DNA of 64,000 nucleotides from Alteromonas sp. KUL49 (GTDB taxonomy: Bacteria > Pseudomonadota > Gammaproteobacteria > Enterobacterales > Alteromonadaceae): NCBI RefSeq assembly GCF_006538345.1, contig NZ_BJKL01000010.1, forward strand, positions 1-64,000, given 5' to 3'. Each line of letters begins with the position of its first letter. Position 1 is the stretch's first letter. This document shows positions 27,800-35,182 of this stretch, in pieces. The notes below the pieces were generated by a model. It did no database searches. It was not told where the DNA came from and was given only the letters and a program-made list of their open reading frames with translations. A program made the position numbers and the translations under genes.

Positions 27800-30328
27800 A
27801 TGAATATCAGCAAAACTCCCTCGACGTTTTGGGCGTCTCGTCTTCAGTCTTTTGTTATGGCAACGTTTCTTGTAGCCGGTGGTTACGTGATGGTGGCGTG
27901 TTCATCCACATCTGACGAAAGTGATGCACTGCTAGCAAGCGATGCTTTTGAAGCTCAAAGACGTGCGTTAATCGAGAAGCTGGCACCAACGGATGGCGTA
28001 TTTGATACTCTTAACGCCCAAGTCGTAGAGGGTGATGAGGAAAGTGCGGCTTATTGGCGTTGGCGCACCGACCAATATCTCTACGGTCAATATCCCGAGT
28101 ATCAAGCTATTTACGACGCCTACACCAAAGACAAAAGCTTTAATGAAATCTACGGCGCATTGGAAGAGAACCTAGGGCCCAAAAAGCCACAGCCAGCAGT
28201 ATTACCTGAACTTCCTGATGGCTATTTTAGCGACAATTTACTCGGTAACCCACACACAGGATGGCATCATGTTAACGAAAATAAGGTATACATCACGTAT
28301 CAAGGAGAGCTAACCGATCCATATATCGCACGCTACGATTTGGTGACACAAGAATGGCAGGGGCCAATAAGAGCAGCCGAAAGTACACTATCAAAAGGCG
28401 ATAGAAAAATAGACAGTCACGGGCGTCCAATCATTGAGCAAGACAGTGAAGGCCATCTACATATCGTTTATGGTGGTCACGGCGGAGAACGTGAAGATGG
28501 ACTCAACCCCATGTCTATCGATACGCCTCATGCTGGTGGTCGAATGCTCCATGTGAGATCGGTAAACCCTCACGACATTAGTAAATTTGAATACGTTGAC
28601 GACATATCCCCTTTCGCGTCCTATACCAAAAGCTACACCATGGCCAACGGAGATATATACTTGTTCACCCGAGCAGGAACCCACAAATCACCCTGGGTAT
28701 ATTACAAAATGAAGTCTGGCGAGACGCGTTTTGAACCGCCTGTGGTGATAACTTGGCCAACGCCTCAGATAGACCACCCCATTAACGTTGATACTTTTTA
28801 CATCAGTCCGCTAAAGGTGTCTGACACGGAAATCGCGATAAGCTATTTGTGGCACGAATGTAACTTCTTAGAGATCCACGATAAAACGAATTACAGTCGT
28901 ATCAACACTTACTATATGCGAATGGATACCACCACAGATACCTTTTACAACGCTCAGGGTGAGGCCATTACTTTGCCCATTACCTTGGATGTTGCTGACG
29001 CTTCAATGCTGGCGTTTGACTCAACTAACAGGAAAGAAACGCCGTTCTCCACAAGACCCATTGTACTAGACTCTGGCGCTCCCGCCGTCGCTTATCTAGC
29101 AAGAATCAACGACTTTCGAGAGTGGCGAATGACTACCTACAACGACGGTACATGGACTCATAGTCTACCCATGCCCGGTACGGTAACCCGCACCTTAGTT
29201 AATGATTCTAATCAAGTGATCGACAATGTGCTTGCCCTCGAGCCGCTCAAAAGCGAGGGAAGTCACTTCAGATCGGTCGTTGTATATAAAGATACCAACG
29301 GAACGACTCACTTTGCAGAGGCGACGAGTATCAACGGCAATGACTGGGTAGTCACTAAAGTCAACGTAAGTCTAACGGGTGCAAGGTTTGAACTTGAACC
29401 GATAAAGAACAATGCAGGTCAAACGGAAGCCGTGCTCGTTAATATTAGACGAGGCGGTGCTCAACGACTCTACCTTTGGCAAGATGGAGAGTTTCGTGCA
29501 CCAAAGGTTTCTGTGACTGCAGAGTCATTTGAAAATGGTGGCTGGAATGCTGCTTCTCCGAGGGGGTTCACCCCAGGATTAGATCCTCAACTTGATAAAA
29601 ATTTTATGTTTAACCAAATGCAAAGCGACGAGGCCTTTACTATTTCCAACGACATCGTTCGTCATGGAAACTTTTCAGCGCGGCTCTTCTGGCACCAAAC
29701 AAATCCAGCAAGCTTCAATGGCAACCCATCTAGATTAGATAATGTAGACCGTAAAGCCATGTTTCACGGTTATAAATCTCCTACTGTCATGGGAGCAGAG
29801 GCTTGGTACGGATTCAGTTTCTATTTCCCCAGCCAGGGTACTCAAACTGAAGACAATGCATGGTTGTTCTTTCAAATTCACGGTAGTGCTGATAAACACC
29901 TCAAAGAGCATTCCAGAAACCCTCCTTTTAGCCTTACTCTTGATGAAAATGGAATGAGAGGTGCTTGGAAATGGGATCCTCACGAGGATAGTCCTACTCG
30001 CAACGGTGATGGTACAGAGATATTTAGATTACCAGGCGAAAAACAGCACTACTTAGATAGATGGGTAGATTTTGTGTTGCATGTAAAAGTAGATTATTCC
30101 GATAGCAAAAGAGGGCTGATTGAGCTTTGGGTCGATGGTGAAAAGGTGTTAAACGAACACAACGTTCAATTTGGATATAACGATGTTAAAGGAATTTATC
30201 CTTCGTGGGGCATGTACTTTAACGGTGATGTGAGCGTCATGAGAAATGACCACTACTTGTACTTAGACGACATCAAAATGTCTTACTCATCAGCAGCCCG
30301 TTATGAACATGTTGCACCATCACAATAA
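27800..30328 (+). CDS. Putative two-domain polysaccharide lyase: BNR-type propeller plus jelly-roll lyase domain
   Basis: 842 residues, lipoprotein (lipobox MVAC, Cys34). After a helical spacer (about 45-135), residues about 140-560 look like a BNR_4 seven-bladed propeller of the PL24/PL25/PL40 kind: LLGNPHTGWHHV, SHGRPIIEQDSEGHLHIVYG, GGHGG, SYTKSYTMANGDIYLFTR, SYLWHECN. Residues about 575-842 match a beta-jelly-roll polysaccharide-lyase domain (PL13/PL20/PL28-like): FSARLFWHQ, WYGFSFYFP, WLFFQIHG, DRWVDFVLHVKVDY, IELWVDGEKV. In this locus ulvan is the likely substrate. Which domain is catalytic, or whether both are, cannot be told. It is divergent from the GH106 cluster and followed by a short VOC gene. 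Confidence 0.75.
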   Translation: MNISKTPSTFWASRLQSFVMATFLVAGGYVMVACSSTSDESDALLASDAFEAQRRALIEKLAPTDGVFDTLNAQVVEGDEESAAYWRWRTDQYLYGQYPEYQAIYDAYTKDKSFNEIYGALEENLGPKKPQPAVLPELPDGYFSDNLLGNPHTGWHHVNENKVYITYQGELTDPYIARYDLVTQEWQGPIRAAESTLSKGDRKIDSHGRPIIEQDSEGHLHIVYGGHGGEREDGLNPMSIDTPHAGGRMLHVRSVNPHDISKFEYVDDISPFASYTKSYTMANGDIYLFTRAGTHKSPWVYYKMKSGETRFEPPVVITWPTPQIDHPINVDTFYISPLKVSDTEIAISYLWHECNFLEIHDKTNYSRINTYYMRMDTTTDTFYNAQGEAITLPITLDVADASMLAFDSTNRKETPFSTRPIVLDSGAPAVAYLARINDFREWRMTTYNDGTWTHSLPMPGTVTRTLVNDSNQVIDNVLALEPLKSEGSHFRSVVVYKDTNGTTHFAEATSINGNDWVVTKVNVSLTGARFELEPIKNNAGQTEAVLVNIRRGGAQRLYLWQDGEFRAPKVSVTAESFENGGWNAASPRGFTPGLDPQLDKNFMFNQMQSDEAFTISNDIVRHGNFSARLFWHQTNPASFNGNPSRLDNVDRKAMFHGYKSPTVMGAEAWYGFSFYFPSQGTQTEDNAWLFFQIHGSADKHLKEHSRNPPFSLTLDENGMRGAWKWDPHEDSPTRNGDGTEIFRLPGEKQHYLDRWVDFVLHVKVDYSDSKRGLIELWVDGEKVLNEHNVQFGYNDVKGIYPSWGMYFNGDVSVMRNDHYLYLDDIKMSYSSAARYEHVAPSQ

Positions 30329-30431
30329 AACGCAACGACAAAAAACTCTCATTCATGTGTGAATTAACGCGCAAAATCATTTAACGTAGTTAGCGTTAAC
30401 TGTAAACCCAACTTAGATAAGTGGAGTTTTT

Positions 30432-30815
30432 TTGCTAAATTCAATACATCACGCAGCTATCATATGTTCTGATTATGAGGTGTCTAAGCATTTCTATACG
30501 TCGGTTGTTGGCCTCGACATCATTGCCGAAAATTACCGAGCGCACAGAAATTCTTACAAGCTAGACCTGAGACTTCCCAACGGTAGCCAAGTAGAACTAT
30601 TCTCTTTTCCAAACGCGCCGGAAAGACCGAGTTTTCCGGAAGCTCAGGGTTTAAGACATTTGGCTTTTAACGTCACGTCTGTTGAAGCGGTTCGAGATTA
30701 CCTTGTATCTAAAGGCGTTGAAGTTGAGGAGATCAGAGTCGATGAATATACAGGGAAAAAATTCACGTTTTTCAGTGACCCAGATGGTCTGCCCCTTGAG
30801 CTTTACGAGGAATAA
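30432..30815 (+). CDS. gloA2: VOC (glyoxalase I-like) metalloprotein, GloA2/YaeR type
   Basis: 127 residues, starting at a TTG with GGAG five bases upstream; no ATG is available in frame nearby. The fold is two beta-alpha-beta-beta-beta units, with metal ligands in the usual places: SIHHAAIIC near the start, QVELFSF, GLRHLAFNV, and FFSDPDGLPLELYE at the end. It matches the small YaeR/GloA2 group related to glyoxalase I. The substrate is unknown; lyase products and deoxy-sugar catabolism can give reactive aldehydes, so detoxification is one possibility. It is followed on the same strand by a small membrane protein and another VOC gene. Confidence 0.85.
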   Translation: MLNSIHHAAIICSDYEVSKHFYTSVVGLDIIAENYRAHRNSYKLDLRLPNGSQVELFSFPNAPERPSFPEAQGLRHLAFNVTSVEAVRDYLVSKGVEVEEIRVDEYTGKKFTFFSDPDGLPLELYEE

Positions 30816-30874
30816 CAAACTCTTTGGCAGTTTAATCCAGTCATTCAAAACACGTTATCAAAAAGGACGATAAA

Positions 30875-31168
30875 ATGAAAAAAGTCATAATGAACATTCC
30901 TGCACATCAAAATGCAAAAGTGGCGGCCCTTTTGGTTGCGCTATCCATGATACCGCTTATTTTCATCATGTTACTTTTCACCGCAAGCGCGAGCCCACAA
31001 ATGCCCGGTCAGTTTTTCCTTATGTATATTGCAATGCCAATAATTTACTTCATAGTTTCATATATAGGGTTTGGTTTCGCATGTATCGTGTACAACAGAA
31101 TCCAACGTAATACTGGTGGATTCGTTATCGAAGTGATGGACAAACCAGACTCAGAGGATGATGCCTAA
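30875..31168 (+). CDS. Small inner-membrane protein, unknown function
   Basis: 97 residues with AAAAGGAC before the ATG. Two hydrophobic segments (about 17-39 and 48-72) separated by a short loop, then a charged, acidic C-terminus ending in DSEDDA. I do not recognise a family. The tail resembles the cytoplasmic end of small envelope proteins related to DUF3566, but the similarity is too slight to name it. It lies between two VOC-family genes (59 and 28 bases away), suggesting one transcript. Confidence 0.65.
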   Translation: MKKVIMNIPAHQNAKVAALLVALSMIPLIFIMLLFTASASPQMPGQFFLMYIAMPIIYFIVSYIGFGFACIVYNRIQRNTGGFVIEVMDKPDSEDDA

Positions 31169-31196
31169 ACATATCATTTACTGAAGGAGCACAGAT

Positions 31197-31553
31197 GTGA
31201 CTGACGCTATCACTATTCATTATCTTGAAATCGTAACACCCGAGGCTGAACAGGTGTGTGCTAGTTATTCAGATGCACTAATGTGTGAATTCAGTGCGCC
31301 GGAACCAGCACTCGGAAACGCACGTATAGCAAAATTGAACTCGGGAGGCATGTTGGGCATTAGATTGCCGATGCATGACGCTGAAGACCCCGTATCCCGA
31401 CCGTACTATCTTGTTGAAGATATTGAAAAGGCCGTAACTGTTGCATCACAATCTGGCGCTGAGGTTATTGTGCCACCTATGGATATTCCGGGCTTTGGCA
31501 AGTGCTCAATCGTCACCTACGGCAATATCCAGAGCGGCTTTTGGCAAGTGTAA
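31197..31553 (+). CDS. VOC-family hydroxylase/dioxygenase-like protein
   Basis: 118 residues starting at GTG, with AAGGAG at a good distance; the ATG two bases upstream is out of frame. Sequence order ITIHYLEIVTPEAEQV, FSAPEPALGNARIAKL, LGIRLPMHD, YYLVEDIEKAV, SGAEVIVPPMDIPGFG matches two-module VOC proteins, but few metal ligands are obvious. The role is unknown. Probably co-transcribed with the two genes upstream. Its TAA stop lies inside the first arm of the terminator hairpin. Confidence 0.8.
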   Translation: MTDAITIHYLEIVTPEAEQVCASYSDALMCEFSAPEPALGNARIAKLNSGGMLGIRLPMHDAEDPVSRPYYLVEDIEKAVTVASQSGAEVIVPPMDIPGFGKCSIVTYGNIQSGFWQV

Positions 31554-31575
31554 TGCTCTCATAGTGAGAGCATTA
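31551..31575. terminator. Bidirectional hairpin between convergent VOC and isomerase genes
   Basis: Eleven-base perfect arms TAATGCTCTCA / TGAGAGCATTA with a three-base loop. It contains the stop codon of the VOC gene and lies 26 bases after the end of the convergent isomerase gene. Confidence 0.65.
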
Positions 31576-31601
31576 CACTTCAAGGTGGATAACTTAAAAC
31601 C

Positions 31602-32234
31602 TTAGATAAGGCCCTGAACGTAAGCGGTTATTGCCTCGTCTTGACTGTTAGCAAAGAAACACTCTTGGAATCGAGGGCCGGCAATCGCGTGCTTCACGAT
31701 TTCCTGGTCTATCGTTTTCAATCCGTCTAGATAAGCTTTGCTCATTGCAGCTTTCACGTCGCCCAGTAAGCCCGCATTGGTTGATTGTGACTCGTAGAAT
31801 TCTCGTGGGTACCCTAATCCTCGCTCGCCCTCAAAGGCTTTCTCGAAAATGTATTTCATATTCAATTCGGCACCCCATCCAAAGCCTTTAGCGAAGGGAA
31901 GCGATAAGGCGTTACCATTATTGATTTGAGAAAATAAGAAGGCATCGGAAGGTTCGATACAGTAACCGCAAGTCACACCTGGATATGCGTTAAGTGACAT
32001 CATAGCGCCCTGCCCTGTACCACAACCCGCGACAACAAAGTCTACTGCTTTGCTGTTTAACAGCAAGCTTGCAATAACACCCAAGTGGATATAGGTGAGT
32101 CGGTGATCCGTATCGCCATTCATTCCCACATTGTAAACATCGTGACCTAGCGTGCTAGCCACACTTGTTAGTTGTTCTAAAACAATTGGATTTTTAGCCG
32201 CTTGGCTAAACTCGTTCATCAAGGCAATTTTCAT
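31602..32234 (-). CDS. RpiB/LacA/LacB-family sugar isomerase, possibly deoxy-hexosulose-uronate isomerase (DhuI-like)
   Basis: 210 residues; longer than plain RpiB because of a C-terminal extension seen in uronate-associated members. The RpiB core is clear: MKIALMNE opening, DHRLTYIHLGV and the active-site VAGCGTGQGAMMSLN (Cys71). In streptococci an RpiB-type enzyme, DhuI, isomerises 4-deoxy-L-threo-5-hexosulose-uronate, the compound formed after lyase and unsaturated-glucuronyl hydrolase action. This gene sits at the end of a rhamnosidase operon beside ulvan lyases, so the same job is plausible here, though ribose-5-phosphate isomerase-like activity on another sugar is not excluded. Cytoplasmic. 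It follows the GH78 gene after 89 bases. Confidence 0.78.
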   Translation of the reverse strand: MKIALMNEFSQAAKNPIVLEQLTSVASTLGHDVYNVGMNGDTDHRLTYIHLGVIASLLLNSKAVDFVVAGCGTGQGAMMSLNAYPGVTCGYCIEPSDAFLFSQINNGNALSLPFAKGFGWGAELNMKYIFEKAFEGERGLGYPREFYESQSTNAGLLGDVKAAMSKAYLDGLKTIDQEIVKHAIAGPRFQECFFANSQDEAITAYVQGLI

Positions 32235-32323
32235 TGAGTGGTTCCCATCAACAAATGATTTATAGTGACTACATTTGAGTGAATACTACTACATACCAGT
32301 GTTTAAGTACAAAACTTACCTCG

Positions 32324-35182
32324 CTAGTGCACGACCTCAATCTTGTAGTCTCCCGACCCTACTTCAATGGACGTAGTCGCTAACGACGCACTCAACAGCG
32401 TCACATCAGCAGCGCTAGTAATACTTTGCCCATTGATACTAATCTTTGTGCCAAGGACCTCCTGCTTTTGCTCGGTCAACGTACTGCTTTTTTTATAATA
32501 GTATTGAGGAATTTCAATGACTGCTCGACTGTTAGGAGGTATGGTGACTTCCATAATGAGTCCTCCTGCATTACGTGTCCATGACGAGCGGATTTCTCCA
32601 AACAACGACATATAGTTCGCTTCTGCAAAAGTTAAATACTCGGTGACAAGTGGCGCAATGCGAATCTTCTTGTATCCCGCTTCTATCGGACTAATTCCTG
32701 CCATACGATCATACAACCATTGACCAATAGCACCATACGCATAATGGTTAAGTGAGCCAGCGCGCTTAGCGTAACCGTTTTCATGGGTGTAACCATCCCA
32801 ACGTTCCCACATTGTTGTCGCACCTTGCGTTATGGAAAATAACCATGACGGATACGATTCTTTGAATACCAAATCAAAAGCCACATCAGCACGTCCTACT
32901 TTTTCCAACACCGGTGCTATCAGTGGTGTACCCAGAAACCCCGTACGCAAATGACCACCAGCAATATCAAATTGTGATAGCAAATGACGCACAGATTTTA
33001 ACGTCATTTGCTCATCAAGTAAGTCAAATCCAATCGCCAAAAGGTAAGCTGTTTGCGTTTGCTCACCGACTTTAAGCTTTCCGTCATGATCAAAAAAGTA
33101 CGACTGAAAAACCTGTTTAACTTGATTGAATTGATCACGATAGCGCTGGCTGTCCGCTACTTCACCGAGTACACGTGCCGTTCGAGCCGTGATATCAAGA
33201 GAGCGAGCATAGAATGCCGTTGAAATGAGGCTGTGATCCGTCTCTCCTCGCCGACTATCCTCTCGTGTTGAATAAGGCTGTAACCAATCGCCCACAGTCC
33301 ACATGGTACTGATGCCCTCTTCCAACTGACCTTCATGATAGGTTATCCACCGCTTCATCATGTCATAGTTGTCGCGGAGTATTTGCACATCTCCTGTTCG
33401 CCAATACACATCCCAAGGGATAGTAACGGCAGCATCGGACCAACCCGCTTGAACAATATCACCAACTTCATTGGGCACCACCACAGGCACACCGTGATTG
33501 TCGAATTGCTCTTCTCTTACAGACTGTAACCACGCTGCCCAAAATCCATGGCTATCAGCGATGAACAGTGATGTTGGCGTAAAAGCCAATGCGTCGCCAG
33601 TCCACCCTAGGCGCTCTGAGCGCTGTGGGCAATCAGTGGGAATATCAAGAAAATTACCTTTTAAGCCCCACTCAATGTTAGATTGCAGTTGGTTTAGCGC
33701 AGTGTTTGATGTATTTAAATTGCCGGTTAATTCAAAATCAGTGTACTGCACGACTCCCGTCAGCCAGGATAGTTGTGGCGTTACTGACGTATCGAAACCA
33801 CTGATTTCAACGTAGCGGAAACCATGAAAGGTAAATTGAGGTTGCCATTCAACAATACCGTCTTCAGATGCGGTATACGTATCGGTTTGTCGTGCACTAC
33901 CTAAATTCCGTGTGTAGATTGAACCGTCTGGATTTACTCCCTCAGCAAACTTCATGGTCAGCGTTTGGCCCTCGCGCATTGGCAATTGAATACGCACCAC
34001 GCCCACCATGTTTTGTCCTAAATCATAGACGATCTTGTCGTCTATTTGAGTTATTGCGATAGCGGGTAATAACTGTTTATTTACCGAGGTAAAATGGCGT
34101 TTCGGTTGGAGTAAAATGTCATTATCAATAGCGTTCGCTTGAACACCTTGCCAGTGATTATCATTAAACCGTGGATCACTCCAGTGATACTCGGCGCCAG
34201 AAAAGTCGAAATTCGCGTCATAGCTTTCGCCATCATATAACTCCGATGAACGCACTGGCCCTTGTTGCGATGCGCGCCACCGATTATCTGTGGTGATTAC
34301 CGTTGTTGTTCCATCTTCAAACTCGATTTCTAGCTGGGCGATGGCTTGGGGTGTTATCTCTCGTTTTTTATGCCAATGACGCTTTGGCCCAAAACGTCCT
34401 GCATACCAGCCTTCGGCAAGCTGTAAACCTAGCGCATTCGATCCCTCTCGAAGTTGCTGAGTAACATCATAGGTCAGTGTTTCGATTCGCGTATCATAAG
34501 GCGTATAGCCAGGCGTAAGTACATCTTCACCTATCCGTTGACCGTTCAAATAAGCAATAAATACACCTTTTGCCGTTACGTATAAACGTGCTTTTTTCAC
34601 CCTACCCGATACTGTAAAGCCTTTGCGTAAATACTGAGGAATGTGTATCGGTGTTTCAAATTGGTCCAATTGCACGGGTTGATCTTGTTGAATCTCAATC
34701 CACTGTGCTTGCCAATCACTGTTGGCTAGCAAACCGAGTTCGATGCTCGATGGCACGCTCCACTCAGAGACATCGCCCGCCTCATTCCAATAACGAACCC
34801 GCCAAAACACCCGTTGTCGAGACATCAGTGGTGCGCCTTCGTAGAGGACAAACGTACTTTGAGAGGTATGTTGTTTGCCGCTATCCCAAAGATCAGGTTC
34901 TGTAAGAAGCAATCGCTCACTGCTCGCCACTAAGACCTGATACGCCCCTTGACTTAAGGCCTTACCATTACTGGGTAACCGCCAAGAGAATCGAGGTTTG
35001 GCATCATAAAAGCCCAAAGGCTCAACGAACCCTTCATTCACTTTTAACGCAATGGGCGCTGGACTCAACAACGCGTCGACGGACTGTTGGTGTTTACAAC
35101 CACCAATATTCGCAAAAAATACGAAAAGTAATCCCCATGCCAAACATGTAGTGGGGTGCAAATTATGGTTTAACAATCTCAT
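32324..35182 (-). CDS. GH78 alpha-L-rhamnosidase, lipoprotein
   Basis: 952 residues. Lipobox NIGGC gives a lipid anchor. The N-terminal Ig-like and concanavalin-like domains are in the usual order (PRFSWRLPSNG, WRVRYWNEAGDVSEW, then AKGVFIAYLNGQRIG). The (alpha/alpha)6 catalytic barrel carries DCPQRSERLGWTGDALAF with the catalytic acid region, and TTMWERWDGY with the proposed base Glu, then SLNHYAYGAIGQWLY. It closes with a C-terminal beta sandwich. GH78 enzymes remove terminal alpha-L-rhamnose. Here it probably trims rhamnose from ulvan oligosaccharides in the periplasm. Its start overlaps the stop of the upstream GH78-like gene by four bases. Confidence 0.93.
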   Translation of the reverse strand: MRLLNHNLHPTTCLAWGLLFVFFANIGGCKHQQSVDALLSPAPIALKVNEGFVEPLGFYDAKPRFSWRLPSNGKALSQGAYQVLVASSERLLLTEPDLWDSGKQHTSQSTFVLYEGAPLMSRQRVFWRVRYWNEAGDVSEWSVPSSIELGLLANSDWQAQWIEIQQDQPVQLDQFETPIHIPQYLRKGFTVSGRVKKARLYVTAKGVFIAYLNGQRIGEDVLTPGYTPYDTRIETLTYDVTQQLREGSNALGLQLAEGWYAGRFGPKRHWHKKREITPQAIAQLEIEFEDGTTTVITTDNRWRASQQGPVRSSELYDGESYDANFDFSGAEYHWSDPRFNDNHWQGVQANAIDNDILLQPKRHFTSVNKQLLPAIAITQIDDKIVYDLGQNMVGVVRIQLPMREGQTLTMKFAEGVNPDGSIYTRNLGSARQTDTYTASEDGIVEWQPQFTFHGFRYVEISGFDTSVTPQLSWLTGVVQYTDFELTGNLNTSNTALNQLQSNIEWGLKGNFLDIPTDCPQRSERLGWTGDALAFTPTSLFIADSHGFWAAWLQSVREEQFDNHGVPVVVPNEVGDIVQAGWSDAAVTIPWDVYWRTGDVQILRDNYDMMKRWITYHEGQLEEGISTMWTVGDWLQPYSTREDSRRGETDHSLISTAFYARSLDITARTARVLGEVADSQRYRDQFNQVKQVFQSYFFDHDGKLKVGEQTQTAYLLAIGFDLLDEQMTLKSVRHLLSQFDIAGGHLRTGFLGTPLIAPVLEKVGRADVAFDLVFKESYPSWLFSITQGATTMWERWDGYTHENGYAKRAGSLNHYAYGAIGQWLYDRMAGISPIEAGYKKIRIAPLVTEYLTFAEANYMSLFGEIRSSWTRNAGGLIMEVTIPPNSRAVIEIPQYYYKKSSTLTEQKQEVLGTKISINGQSITSAADVTLLSASLATTSIEVGSGDYKIEVVH

